This document shows positions 23,088 to 32,555 of a stretch of DNA of 64,000 nt, piece after piece. How positions within the stretch are numbered: position 1 is the stretch's first letter; the number at the start of each line of letters is the position of its first letter. Position numbers and translations under genes: made by a program. The stretch is from Halodesulfovibrio sp. (lineage in GTDB: Bacteria > Desulfobacterota > Desulfovibrionia > Desulfovibrionales > Desulfovibrionaceae). Location of the stretch: positions 50,028 through 114,027 of the forward strand of contig NZ_JADMLB010000070.1 of NCBI RefSeq assembly GCF_015482765.1, written 5' to 3'. The notes below the pieces were generated by a model. The model had not been told where the DNA came from, did not search any database, and saw only the letters and a list, made by a program, of their open reading frames with translations.

Positions 23088-23133
23088 TCGCAACATATTT
23101 ATCTGCCAAGCAGTGTGCTAACTTCATTAAATA

Positions 23134-23174
23134 ACAAAAGCTCCCGTATCCAATCTAGATACGGGAGCTTTTGT
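23134..23174. terminator. Bidirectional terminator
   Basis: ACAAAAGCTCCCGTATC (23134-23150) pairs perfectly over 17 bp with GATACGGGAGCTTTTGT (23158-23174). T-rich on both strands, between the rightward kinase gene and the leftward unknown gene. Confidence 0.88.
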
Positions 23175-23193
23175 GTAATGAAAGATGGTACTA

Positions 23194-23829
23194 TCAGAGA
23201 GCAGTACCCTTTGCCGCAACCCATTCCTGTAATAACCGAAACGCAGCCCTGCATTCTGCGGTGGGAAGGTTTGCCACAACCTCTTCAACAGAAGGCTTAT
23301 CAGGAAAAAAAGGTACACCACGTTGGGAAGTTGTATCTTGTAGAAGAGGCAGCACTCTTTCTATGGGTGCTGAAAACTCAGTCCATAATCCTTGCGGTGC
23401 AAGTATCTGTGAATGAGCGTACTGCCCGCTTAATAACACATCATCTACAATAACAATCGGAAACGCAGGAAAAAGTGCAGCCTCATACACTGAAACGTTC
23501 TCGGAAAATCGTTCCGCAAGTGCAGCAAAAAATTCTCTGGAAACTTCAGCTTTATCCAGCATGTCTTCTCTGCTGTTTTGCGGACGAATAAGACGACATG
23601 CAGCGTCCATCCACACCACATCTTTCCAGACGGGTAATAATATCACCTCAAGCTGTACTCCACGTTCAAGAGCACATTCCAACGCTGAACTCACCGCACT
23701 GTTTTCCGCAAAACGATTGTAAATAGCAGCATGGAGCAAAATACGCTTTTTTGCTCCAGTAAAACGTGCCGGAAAATCCAATGATAAAGAATCAGCGTGG
23801 ACAATTGCAGATATTGAAGAAACTGGCAT
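23194..23829 (-). CDS. Protein of unknown function
   Basis: 211 residues with no signal peptide or membrane segment, so probably cytoplasmic. I do not recognise the family with certainty. The pattern of an early strand-helix (KKRILLHAAIYNRF), a helix and strand (LERGVQLEVILLPVW) and a later FPIVIVDDVLLSGQYAHS recalls the phospholipase D-like fold used in some non-catalytic or regulatory proteins. The HxK catalytic motif is absent, so an enzymatic PLD activity is not expected. It ends at the shared terminator and starts just after the terminator of the TolC-like gene, so it has its own transcript or depends on read-through. Confidence 0.7.
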   Translation of the reverse strand: MPVSSISAIVHADSLSLDFPARFTGAKKRILLHAAIYNRFAENSAVSSALECALERGVQLEVILLPVWKDVVWMDAACRLIRPQNSREDMLDKAEVSREFFAALAERFSENVSVYEAALFPAFPIVIVDDVLLSGQYAHSQILAPQGLWTEFSAPIERVLPLLQDTTSQRGVPFFPDKPSVEEVVANLPTAECRAAFRLLQEWVAAKGTAL

Positions 23830-23849
23830 TTAATCCATCCTGTTTGCAT

Positions 23850-23883
23850 AAAAAAAGAGGGGAGAGTTTTGCTCTCCCCCCTC
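23850..23883 (-). terminator. Terminator of the TolC-family gene
   Basis: Plus-strand GAGGGGAGAG (23857-23866) pairs with CTCTCCCC (23872-23879) and flanking bases. On the minus strand the hairpin is followed by seven T (A-run 23850-23856). Confidence 0.8.
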
Positions 23884-23906
23884 GATAATGCTTTTTTATC
23901 CGAAAG

Positions 23907-25226
23907 TTATTCAGCCATGGAAACGTAATCTGCAGGCTCAATACCAAAGGATGAAACCAAACCGCCGCCAAGGGCGAGGAGACGGTAGGAAGCAATAAGT
24001 ACATTCACTTTTGATGTTACAAGACGACCACGGGTAACAAAGAGTTCGTTCTCTGCATCAAGAACGTCAAGCAATGTACGCTGACCGACTGTAAACTGTT
24101 GTGCATAGACATCACGGGTTTCTACGTTGAAGCCCACAGCTTTGTTGTACTGCTCAACCTGTTCGTAAGCAGCCTGCTGCTCACTCCAAGTTGATGCGAC
24201 CTGACGGTAAAGATCGTCGATGGTATCACGGTAATCTTCATGTGCTGTCACTTTACGAGCCATAGCAGCACGAGTGTCAGCAAGGTCGCTGCCGCCGTTG
24301 TACAGGTTCCATGAACCGACAACCGCGAAACGGAAATCTGTTGTGTAATCATCTACGCCCTGCATATCTTCAGTGTAGCGGTAAGAACCTTCACCGGAAA
24401 TACGTGGGTAGTAGTAAGATTCACGTTCATCAATCAAACCCTGAGCAACGTCGATTTCGTGTTTACGAGTATCGAGGCGCGGGTTTTCTGACTGCATGCG
24501 CATAAACGCAGTTTCAATATCAACAGGTGCAGCATCGGAAACTTCTACATCAAGAAGCTCTTCAGGCTCCATACCTGTCAGACGCTTGTACTGAGCCATG
24601 GCAATTTCCAACTCACTACGCTGTGTTGCAAGTGTCGCAAGAGCACGAGCAAGACGGCCCTGAGTCAGGGTTAAGTCTGCTACACTGCTACCACCTGCAT
24701 CTACAAGCTCCTGAATAGATTCAAGAATATCGTAGTACTGCTGGGCGTTATCTTCTGCAAGCTCAACCAATGCTTTGTTTCTAAGCACAGTCAAGTGTGC
24801 GATAACTGCATCAAGTCCAAAGCGCTCGCCAGCATCATCAATCTGGCTCTGACTGGATTTGTATGCAGCTTCTGTGCGTTCTACACGGCTCTGTGTAAAG
24901 CGACCGTCGTAGATAAGCTGAGAAATAGTCACGCCACCATCAAATGCACCGCGCCATTCATTTTCTCGTCCCTCGTTACGGGTGGTTGGGCTGTCGTGCT
25001 TTGTTGGCCCGTAAGAACCATTTGCATCAACGTCTGGAAGATACCCACCCCATGCAGATCTGTTATCCTGCTTTGCAGCCTTACTATCACTTTCCAGCGC
25101 AGCAATACGCGGATATGTTTTTAATGTAGCAAGCACGGTATCTTTCAACGAAATTTCAGCTGAAGCGACGCTCGCACATCCAAACAGTACCGCAGTCATT
25201 ACTAACAACGCGTACATTCTTTTCAT
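23907..25226 (-). CDS. tolC: TolC-family outer membrane channel (LapE-type)
   Basis: 439 residues with a signal peptide (about 1-23, ending CASVASA) and two repeated outer-membrane-efflux domains of long helices (for example RVERTEAAYKSSQSQIDDAG and GQRTLLDVLDAENELFVTRG). The latter motif is typical of TolC proteins working with type I secretion. It faces away from the ABC transporter and adaptor genes that begin at 25817, so it most likely forms the outer membrane part of that secretion system. The ribosome binding site is AGGAG. Drug efflux would be the alternative role, but no RND or MFS pump is nearby. Confidence 0.92.
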   Translation of the reverse strand: MKRMYALLVMTAVLFGCASVASAEISLKDTVLATLKTYPRIAALESDSKAAKQDNRSAWGGYLPDVDANGSYGPTKHDSPTTRNEGRENEWRGAFDGGVTISQLIYDGRFTQSRVERTEAAYKSSQSQIDDAGERFGLDAVIAHLTVLRNKALVELAEDNAQQYYDILESIQELVDAGGSSVADLTLTQGRLARALATLATQRSELEIAMAQYKRLTGMEPEELLDVEVSDAAPVDIETAFMRMQSENPRLDTRKHEIDVAQGLIDERESYYYPRISGEGSYRYTEDMQGVDDYTTDFRFAVVGSWNLYNGGSDLADTRAAMARKVTAHEDYRDTIDDLYRQVASTWSEQQAAYEQVEQYNKAVGFNVETRDVYAQQFTVGQRTLLDVLDAENELFVTRGRLVTSKVNVLIASYRLLALGGGLVSSFGIEPADYVSMAE

Positions 25227-25816
25227 TTAACCACTCCTGAATATGTTCACTCACTTACTCAAAAACAAGCAAGCCCCCTAGTAAATAAGTATGAAATTGT
25301 ACGTTCCCCCCAAAATCATACTTACAACTCTTTGCCTATACGCGGTTAGCCATAACTTCTCAAGAAAAAACAGTTTTTACACTATGTTCAACCTTATGAG
25401 CTATCTGCACATTCGCGTAACAATCCCCCTTTTCAGTGAAAAGTGATTACACAAGCTTTTAACAGCATAATTTTTAATACAATATCTCACATAAAAAATT
25501 AAGCCAAAAACATTCTTTCACTTTCCACTTGTGCTATACTCAAGTCGTAGATGACATCCTGCTCCTCCATAACCACCGAAATAACAAGACTCTTCCTTCT
25601 AACGACATTATTCATACTCCCCTATGATTATCTTACTCTTTTTTCACATCTGCTCACAAACTGTTTACAACCGGAAAGTCAGATATATCGGGAGCTGAAA
25701 CTATGGTCTCATCTATACTTTTATAAGATTTTGTGAAAAAATATGGGGATACATTACTACACGTTATTAATATTTCCCTGCCCTAAAACCGGGAAGTATG
25801 AATATAGGGAGTGCTC
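25227..25816. other. Divergent gene-free region of the secretion cluster
   Basis: 590 AT-rich bp between the leftward TolC gene and the rightward ABC transporter. A perfect 9-bp inverted repeat TAAGTATGA (25286-25294) and TCATACTTA (25316-25324) lies about 60 bp before the TolC start and may be an operator. No riboswitch or credible small gene was recognised. The frame at 25551-25736 has no ribosome binding site. Confidence 0.55.
25508..25540 (+). promoter_or_regulatory. Possible sigma-70 promoter of the secretion operon
   Basis: A good -10 hexamer TATACT with GTGC just before it at 25535-25540; the -35 region (ATTCTT area) is poor. It would give a leader of about 270 nt. Confidence 0.3.
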
Positions 25817-28180
25817 ATGACTGATTCTACGCCAAAAAAGCCGGTTCCCAATGCTACTGCAAAGCCAGAACCGGATACTCAAGCAAAACCTGAATCGGAA
25901 AAAGTAACACAGCCTTCAAAAAAGGCCGAACAACCGCCGAAACAGGAACAGGCAGGACAGCAAGCTGCTCCACAGCCTCCTACCCCTGAACAACAGAATC
26001 AGCAGCAGCCAGAACGAAAAACTATTGTAGATGCGCCATTACCATCAGACGTGGACTACGAGTCTCCACTCTTGCGCTCTCTTGTTCATTTGTTTTCTCT
26101 GTTAGGCAAACCACTCACACTGGAACAATTGAAAGCCGGTCTTCCTGAGCATGGCGTACAGTCACACACCTCTGCGTGCCTGCGTGCTGCCCTGCAAGCC
26201 GGTATGAATGCCAAAGCTGTCCGCCGAAACAAATTATCGGAAATATCTAATCTGACACTGCCGTGCATCATCCTCCTTAAAAATAGAGGGGCTGGCGTTC
26301 TTACTTCTCTTACAGACACCCACGCTAAAGTCATTTTTCCAGAAATGAACAACCAGCCTATTTCTGTACTCCGTGACAAACTGGAAGAAGAATACGCCGG
26401 TTATGTTATTTTCGGCCAAATCAAAGGTCGTCTCGATAAGCGCGCCAGCGAGCTGAAGCTTCTTAAAACCAAACGCTGGTTCTGGGACACGATTCTCTAC
26501 TTTTTACCGATCTACAAACATGTGGGGCTGGCAAGTATCATCATTAACTTGCTCGCCATTGCTTCGCCGCTCTTCTTTATGAACGTATACGACAGGGTTG
26601 TGCCGAACAACGCCATCGACACCCTTTGGGTTCTCGCCATCGGTATCGGTATTGCCCTGATGTTCGATTTTATACTCCGCAACCTGCGCAGCTATTTCTG
26701 CGACGTTGCAGGTAAGAATGCTGATATTATTCTGGCATCGCGCCTGATGCAGCACATTATGGCGTTACGCCTTGATGACAAGCCTGATTCAACCGGTACT
26801 ATGGCGAACAACCTGCGTGAATTCGAATCACTGCGTGAGTTTTTCAGTTCCACCACTCTTCTTGCCATCATTGATTTGCCGTTCCTGTTCCTGTTCCTCA
26901 TTCTGATTCATTTTATCGGCGGCCCGATGGCATTTATTCCTGCCGTTGCCGTTCCGATCGTTATTATCGTCGGCGTACTTCTTCAGTACCCGTTCCAACG
27001 GGCTGTTGAAGCCGGCTACAAAGAAGGGGCACAAAAACATGCCCTGCTTATTGAGATCATAAACGGCATTGAAACAGTAAAGACCAGCATGGCTGAAGGG
27101 CACATGCAGCATATGTGGGAAAAAGTTGTAGGCATGAGCGCGAAATCAAGCAACAGCGCAAAACGTCTTGCAAACTTTTCTATGACTTTCACTATGTTTG
27201 CTGCCCAGACTGTTTCTGTCTTCATCATTGTTTTCGGCGTATACCGCATCAGCGAAGGTGAGCTGACCATGGGTGGTCTTATTGCCTGTAACATTCTTGC
27301 CGGTCGCGCCATGGCGCCGCTCAGCCAGATTGCGGGAATGCTCTCCCGCATGCAGCAGTCACGCATGGCATTAAAATCCCTTGATCTCATTATGCAGCTG
27401 CCTACAGAAGCTCAGGATGAGTACACAGGAATCAGTTACGAAAAGCTGGATGCTTCCCTTACTTTTGATTCACTGGCATTTAAATATCCAAATGCAGAAC
27501 GCTTTGCTCTTGAAGATATTCACTTAAAAATCCGTAAAGGCGAACGTGTCGGCATCATCGGCAGAATGGGCTCCGGTAAAAGTACGTTCGGCAAGCTTTG
27601 CGTCGGACTCTACCGCCCTACTGAAGGTGCCGTGAAACTGGGCGGTGTTGATATCCGCCAAATGGATATTGCCGATCTCCGCTCCCGCACCGGGTATGTT
27701 TCTCAGGATAACTACCTGTTCTACGGCAGCGTGCGTGACAACATCGCTATCGGCAATCCGCAGGCTGATGAAAACGCCATTCTTCGTGCCGCTTCCATTG
27801 CCGGTGTGACAGAGTTTGTTCAAAACAACCCTGCCGGTTTCGGACTGCAGGTCGGTGAGCGCGGCATGGCGCTTTCCGGCGGACAGCGTCAGTCTATCGC
27901 TCTTGCAAGGGCGCTGCTGACTGATCCGGACATTATCATTTTAGATGAACCAAGCTCCAACATGGATAACGGTTCTGAACTGACATTCAAGCGCAAGCTG
28001 GCACACATTGTACCGGGGAAAACCCTTATCCTCATTACACATCGACTCAGTATGCTGGATGTTGTTGACCGTTTAATCGTTATGGATAACGGCAAAGTTG
28101 TTGCTGACGGCCCTAAAGCAGCGGTTCTTGAAGCGTTGAAAAAAGATCAGATAAAAAAAGCACCGACAAGAGCGGCGTAG
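25817..28180 (+). CDS. lapB: Type I secretion ABC transporter / ATPase (LapB-type)
   Basis: 787 residues from the ATG at 25817, set by AGGGAG 5 nt upstream. The first ~75 residues are a Pro/Gln/Lys-rich tail of low complexity. A C39-peptidase-like domain without the catalytic cysteine follows (about 80-210), as in transporters for giant RTX adhesins. Six membrane segments (about 230-500) precede the ATPase domain: Walker A GRMGSGKST at about 581, signature LSGGQRQ at about 685, Walker B IIILDEPSSNMD at about 705, and a switch histidine in LITHRLS. It powers export of a large C-terminally targeted protein. The next genes encode the adaptor and a LapG protease, which points to a LapA-like adhesin as cargo. 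Confidence 0.93.
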   Translation: MTDSTPKKPVPNATAKPEPDTQAKPESEKVTQPSKKAEQPPKQEQAGQQAAPQPPTPEQQNQQQPERKTIVDAPLPSDVDYESPLLRSLVHLFSLLGKPLTLEQLKAGLPEHGVQSHTSACLRAALQAGMNAKAVRRNKLSEISNLTLPCIILLKNRGAGVLTSLTDTHAKVIFPEMNNQPISVLRDKLEEEYAGYVIFGQIKGRLDKRASELKLLKTKRWFWDTILYFLPIYKHVGLASIIINLLAIASPLFFMNVYDRVVPNNAIDTLWVLAIGIGIALMFDFILRNLRSYFCDVAGKNADIILASRLMQHIMALRLDDKPDSTGTMANNLREFESLREFFSSTTLLAIIDLPFLFLFLILIHFIGGPMAFIPAVAVPIVIIVGVLLQYPFQRAVEAGYKEGAQKHALLIEIINGIETVKTSMAEGHMQHMWEKVVGMSAKSSNSAKRLANFSMTFTMFAAQTVSVFIIVFGVYRISEGELTMGGLIACNILAGRAMAPLSQIAGMLSRMQQSRMALKSLDLIMQLPTEAQDEYTGISYEKLDASLTFDSLAFKYPNAERFALEDIHLKIRKGERVGIIGRMGSGKSTFGKLCVGLYRPTEGAVKLGGVDIRQMDIADLRSRTGYVSQDNYLFYGSVRDNIAIGNPQADENAILRAASIAGVTEFVQNNPAGFGLQVGERGMALSGGQRQSIALARALLTDPDIIILDEPSSNMDNGSELTFKRKLAHIVPGKTLILITHRLSMLDVVDRLIVMDNGKVVADGPKAAVLEALKKDQIKKAPTRAA

Positions 28181-28192
28181 GAGTCAGACCTC

Positions 28193-29521
28193 ATGAAAAA
28201 AGACCGTTACAGAAATGAAGATATCGAATTCATGAGCGAGGTCGATGCTGCACTGCGTCACCGCGGGCATCCGAAGGCATACCTCCTTTCAATATTTATC
28301 TTTCTTGTATTTGTAGCTTTCGGAGTTTGGGCAAATTATGCCATACTTGATGAAGTAACCCGTGGCATGGGTGTAGTTGTTCCTTCGCGTAAAATTCAGG
28401 AACTCCAGAACCTTGAAGGCGGCATACTGAGTGAACTGCTTGTAACAGAAGGTCAGATTGTCGAAAAAGGACAGATTCTTGTCCGCATTGATAACGAACA
28501 GGCTGAAAGTATTGTACGCGATGCTGAATCCAAATCGTTAGAACATGAAGTCGCTATTATCCGTCTGATGGCAGAAGCGAATGACACCCCGCTGGAATTT
28601 CCAGCAGAGTTACAGGAAAAGGCACCGCAGATGGTTGCCGACCAGACAGCTCTATACAATTCACGAAAAATGCAACTGGAAAGTGAATTGAGCGTACTTG
28701 CTTCACAGCAATTTCAGAAAGAACAGGAAATTCAGGAGATGATCGGTAAGCGCAAGCAGCTCGTCTCCAGCCATAAAATTGCAAAACAGCGTCGCGATAT
28801 TGCACGTCCGCTGATGCAAAAAAATGTGTACCCGAAAATTGATTATCTTCAGCTTGAAGAACACCTGATTCAGCTTCAGGGTGATATTGAAGCACTCTCG
28901 CTTGCTATTCCGCGCGTACGCAGAGCTGCTGAAGAAGCAAGCGAACGTACTAAGCAGCGCGTTGCTGAATTTAAAAATGAAGCACACCGTGAAATTAACC
29001 AGCGCCGTGTGGAAATGCGTTCTCTAAAAGAAGCTATGACTGCGGGACACGACCGTGTTACACGTACTGATTTACGCGCACCTGTACGCGGTACAGTTAA
29101 ACAGATTGCTGCCAACACTCTTGGCGGTGTTATCAGACCGGGTGATACGATTCTTGAAATTGTTCCTCTTGATGATACTCTGCTCGTAGAAGCGCGTGTA
29201 CGTCCTGCTGATATTGCGTTCCTGCATCCGGGACAAAAAGCAATGATCAAAATTACAGCCTATGACTTTTCCATTTATGGTGGTCTGGAAGGTTCTGTAG
29301 AACAGATCAGTGCTGATACAATTGAAGATAAGCGCGGTGAAAGTTTTTATCTTGTAAAACTGCGCACAAAAACCAATACTATTGTTTATCGGGGAGAGAA
29401 CCTGCCTATCATTCCCGGTATGACAACTTCCGTTGATATTTTAACAGGCAAAAAGTCTGTTCTCGACTATCTGCTGAAGCCAATATTAAAGGCAAAACAA
29501 AACGCTTTGAGAGAACGGTAA
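28193..29521 (+). CDS. lapC: HlyD-family membrane fusion protein (LapC-type)
   Basis: 442 residues starting 12 bp after the ABC transporter. Single membrane anchor at about 24-47 after a short cytoplasmic tail, then a split biotinyl-lipoyl domain (LQNLEGGILSELLVTEGQIVE ... DLRAPVRGTVKQI), a long central coiled coil (about 110-290) and a C-terminal beta-barrel (VEARVRPADIAFLHPGQ). It links the inner-membrane ABC transporter with the TolC channel. Length and organisation are normal for the family. It is cotranscribed with the genes on both sides; the next gene starts directly after its stop. Confidence 0.94.
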   Translation: MKKDRYRNEDIEFMSEVDAALRHRGHPKAYLLSIFIFLVFVAFGVWANYAILDEVTRGMGVVVPSRKIQELQNLEGGILSELLVTEGQIVEKGQILVRIDNEQAESIVRDAESKSLEHEVAIIRLMAEANDTPLEFPAELQEKAPQMVADQTALYNSRKMQLESELSVLASQQFQKEQEIQEMIGKRKQLVSSHKIAKQRRDIARPLMQKNVYPKIDYLQLEEHLIQLQGDIEALSLAIPRVRRAAEEASERTKQRVAEFKNEAHREINQRRVEMRSLKEAMTAGHDRVTRTDLRAPVRGTVKQIAANTLGGVIRPGDTILEIVPLDDTLLVEARVRPADIAFLHPGQKAMIKITAYDFSIYGGLEGSVEQISADTIEDKRGESFYLVKLRTKTNTIVYRGENLPIIPGMTTSVDILTGKKSVLDYLLKPILKAKQNALRER

Positions 29522-30388
29522 TTGCGCCACTGGACTTATTCGACAATTTTTTGTGCTGCACTCGTAAGTATTGTCTGTTGCCTGCTCGTAGCAACACAAT
29601 GCTTGCAAGCGTCTGCACAATCAAAAACGAATAAGGCCAGACCGAAAATCAGTACAAAAGATGCGTCGATATCAAAGGGGAAAAAGAAATCTGCATTCCG
29701 TATGCTGTTTAAACCGCCCCCTGTTAAAAAATCTACGCCCAAAAGACGAAAAAAGCTTACTGCCAGTACTGGCCCCTTGAAAGATAAAAAGGGAAGAATC
29801 CGTTTATTCCGCACTATGGAAATAAAAGGGAAAAACAAAGCACTGGCACGATGGCGACGTATAGTGAACAAAATGGCTGCCCATAAGCAGCAATATCTTT
29901 CAAATTCGCTGCCTACATCCGGAAAAAATCAGCGAAAACGATGGAAAGAATTTAAAAGCACCATTGTTTCCGCACCGCGTATGCAGCAACTACGCAAGGT
30001 GAACGCCTATTTTAACAAATGGCCGTATCGTCTTGATAAAGAAAACTGGGGAAAAAAAGAGTACTGGGCATCGCCACCCGAGTTCGTCAAACGTTCGGGA
30101 GACTGCGAAGATTACGCCATTGCCAAGTACTACGCCTTACGAGAACTGGGAGTACCTGACAGCTCAATGCGCATTGTCGCACTTATGGATAACATCCGTC
30201 GTCTTGGGCACGCAGTACTCGTAGTGTATCACGCAGGAGACGCATGGGTGCTGGACAATCAGACAAAGCTTGTCCTTTCGCACTCAAAGTTTTCTCATTA
30301 TGTACCGCAGTTTTCTGTAAACGAAACTAATCGCTGGGCGCATATCCCGGTGAAGAAAAATCAACCGGCTTCCAAGCCGAAAAAATGA
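29522..30388 (+). CDS. lapG: LapG-type periplasmic cysteine protease (bacterial transglutaminase-like)
   Basis: 288 residues read from a TTG immediately after the lapC stop, with GAGAG 7-11 nt upstream. A signal peptide or anchor occupies about 6-33. A strongly basic linker follows (about 35-110). The catalytic BTLCP domain has Cys195 in SGDCEDYA, His230 in RLGHAVLV and Asp245 in VLDNQT, in the order and spacing of LapG. In Pseudomonas, LapG cuts the N-terminal retention module of the adhesin LapA to release biofilm and is held inactive by LapD when c-di-GMP is high. Its presence right after the type I secretion genes strongly implies the same control here. The TTG start is the least certain point. 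Confidence 0.92.
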   Translation: MRHWTYSTIFCAALVSIVCCLLVATQCLQASAQSKTNKARPKISTKDASISKGKKKSAFRMLFKPPPVKKSTPKRRKKLTASTGPLKDKKGRIRLFRTMEIKGKNKALARWRRIVNKMAAHKQQYLSNSLPTSGKNQRKRWKEFKSTIVSAPRMQQLRKVNAYFNKWPYRLDKENWGKKEYWASPPEFVKRSGDCEDYAIAKYYALRELGVPDSSMRIVALMDNIRRLGHAVLVVYHAGDAWVLDNQTKLVLSHSKFSHYVPQFSVNETNRWAHIPVKKNQPASKPKK

Positions 30389-30402
30389 TTCCGGAGCTGA
30401 AA

Positions 30403-32469
30403 ATGCCTACTCAAACAAATGACTATGAGCTTCCCGTCACGCAGGACAAGCGCTCTCGTCTTAAATGGTTCGGCATCGCTGTGCTTTCCGCTATTGTTGT
30501 CATCTCTGCTTTTGTCTGCTTTATCCATATTAAGAATGAAGAAACCAGTCTTCATCAACGATTGGAAAAACAGCAAACGCTGCTGGCTACTGCTCATCTG
30601 GAAACTATCAGCAACTGGCTGCAAACCATGGCTGAACAAGGCGACAGACTGATTAATGCAGATTTGTTCCGCCTGTTTGCCTCTGAAGTGGATTTACTCG
30701 GAGACAATATCGGCAGCCTGTATGCTGAAGAGGCTTCCGAATCCGAAGATTCTTCTCTTGCGCAGCAGCTGCCTATGATGCGCAACCTGCTTGAGGAATT
30801 TTCCAGCTATGCCGGTTTTTCCGACGGTCGTATCATCAACCGCTTCGGACAGACATACATTGCCACAAATGCCAATGTAGCAGCATTGACACAGTCACAG
30901 CTCAACATGGTGAACAGTGTCCTTGAAAACCCTAAGGTTTACTTCTCTACTGTTCACAACAGCAGCAACGGGCTTGTTTTTGATATGTTCCTTCCTATCT
31001 TTCCACCGGAATTTGAAGGGGAATATACAAAACCTATTTCTGTTCTGATGCTCACTAAAATTGTTTCCGGAAAAATTACTGAAATTATATCCAGCTCCCC
31101 GCTTGCGGAACAGGGAAACAAAACCCATCTCGTTCAAAAACAAGATGGTGTCCTTCAAGATATTTTGCCATGGAAGCCTGAAGGAATTGCACCGATTAAT
31201 TCCGACTTCGGCGCTGTTGAGCAGGAAGTTCTTCCTTTTGCCCTGCGCGCAAGTTTAACCGGAAATACCCAAGGATACTCTTACGGCCTCAAAGTTCCGG
31301 ATGTTAACTGGTGGGTGATTGAAGAAATCGGATACGAAACAGCACGAAAAGAATTAACAGAAACAATGCAGACAACCATTGTTATTGCTGCACTTGCTAC
31401 CGGTGCATTTACATTGGTGCTGTTCCTTTTCTGGTGGTTATTGGTATCGCAGGACAACAAAAAAGTTGCCGATAATTTCCGTGAACTTGCTATGACAATC
31501 AAAGAACAAAAGATGTTCCTTGATTCCATTAACGACACTATTCCTGACTACATTGCCTTAAAAGATAATGAAGGCATCTATCAATATGTGAACCCTGCCT
31601 TTGCCAATGCAGTAGGACGCGGCGTTGAAGAAATGATCGGTCTGGATGACACGGCAATCTTTGGATACGCAACCGCAAACCGCCTTGCGTCTTCCGACCA
31701 GATTATAAACATGTCTGAAGAGCCGATGAACATTACTGAAACCATTTATCTTCAGTCTCAACGCTACATCATGCAGATATCCAAAGCACCGTTCTTTGAC
31801 GGTGAAGGAACGCTTGCCGGTATTGTTTCGGTTTTCCGCGATATTACTGCCGCTGTTGAAGCGGAAGAACAGCGAAAACAGGCAGAACAACAGACCATTA
31901 CCGCTCTTGCCAGCACTATTGAACATATTGATCCTTATCTCGGCGGTCATACCCGCATGTTGGAATCAATCTCTGTAGAACTGGCTAAGAGTTTGAATAT
32001 GACTGATGCAGATATTTCTACTATTGAAGCCGCCGCGAACCTTTCCCAGATTGGTAAGCTCTTTGTGCCGCGTGAAATTCTGTTGAAACCTGGTGCACTG
32101 ACTGCTGAAGAAAAAGCTGAAATGGAAAAACATGCTCTGCATGCCAAAAAAGTACTGGGCAATATTGAATTCGGTCTGCCTGTTCTTGAAACAGTGACAC
32201 AGATGAACGAAAAAATGGACGGCTCCGGTTATCCGGAACATTTGAAAGGTGATGACATTATTCCACCTGCAAAGCTGCTGGGACTGACAAACACTTTCTG
32301 CGCGTTAATTAGACCACGTGCGTATCGTCCGGCACTGTCCGTTGCTAATGCCTTCGACATCTTGAAAGAGATGGAGAACTTTTATGACCCTGAAATGATC
32401 GCAGCGCTTGAGCGTCTGCTTAATACTCGATTCGGTGAAGACTTTATTGAAGAAGTGAACGCTACATAG
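30403..32469 (+). CDS. Membrane receptor with periplasmic domain, PAS and degenerate HD-GYP domain (possible LapD substitute)
   Basis: 688 residues from the ATG at 30403, which has GGAG 6 nt upstream; an ATG at 30385 overlapping the lapG stop lacks a binding site. Membrane segments at about 22-44 and 325-347 frame a ~280-residue periplasmic domain. A PAS domain (about 370-485) follows, then an HD-GYP fold (about 500-680). In the latter the normal HDIGK reads SQIGK (548-552), the normal HHE reads MNE (601-603) and the later metal aspartate is missing (TNTFCAL), while GSGYP (607-611) remains. It should therefore not hydrolyse c-di-GMP but may still bind it. Placed after lapG, it may control the protease as LapD does. 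This role is inferred. Confidence 0.85.
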   Translation: MPTQTNDYELPVTQDKRSRLKWFGIAVLSAIVVISAFVCFIHIKNEETSLHQRLEKQQTLLATAHLETISNWLQTMAEQGDRLINADLFRLFASEVDLLGDNIGSLYAEEASESEDSSLAQQLPMMRNLLEEFSSYAGFSDGRIINRFGQTYIATNANVAALTQSQLNMVNSVLENPKVYFSTVHNSSNGLVFDMFLPIFPPEFEGEYTKPISVLMLTKIVSGKITEIISSSPLAEQGNKTHLVQKQDGVLQDILPWKPEGIAPINSDFGAVEQEVLPFALRASLTGNTQGYSYGLKVPDVNWWVIEEIGYETARKELTETMQTTIVIAALATGAFTLVLFLFWWLLVSQDNKKVADNFRELAMTIKEQKMFLDSINDTIPDYIALKDNEGIYQYVNPAFANAVGRGVEEMIGLDDTAIFGYATANRLASSDQIINMSEEPMNITETIYLQSQRYIMQISKAPFFDGEGTLAGIVSVFRDITAAVEAEEQRKQAEQQTITALASTIEHIDPYLGGHTRMLESISVELAKSLNMTDADISTIEAAANLSQIGKLFVPREILLKPGALTAEEKAEMEKHALHAKKVLGNIEFGLPVLETVTQMNEKMDGSGYPEHLKGDDIIPPAKLLGLTNTFCALIRPRAYRPALSVANAFDILKEMENFYDPEMIAALERLLNTRFGEDFIEEVNAT

Positions 32470-32555
32470 GCAGCAGTTGCACTGCAATCGGCAGGCGTCT
32501 GCACAGCTACCGATAAGCGTTCCATCCGTGTTTTTTGGCTTTTTATAAAAAAAAT

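Noticed and set aside
25551..25736. A 61-codon frame in the divergent region of the secretion cluster
   Set aside because: No ribosome binding site and no recognisable features; probably untranslated.
25227..25816. A c-di-GMP riboswitch before the Lap-type genes
   Set aside because: Looked for because of the c-di-GMP theme; the conserved GEMM core and paired elements were not found.
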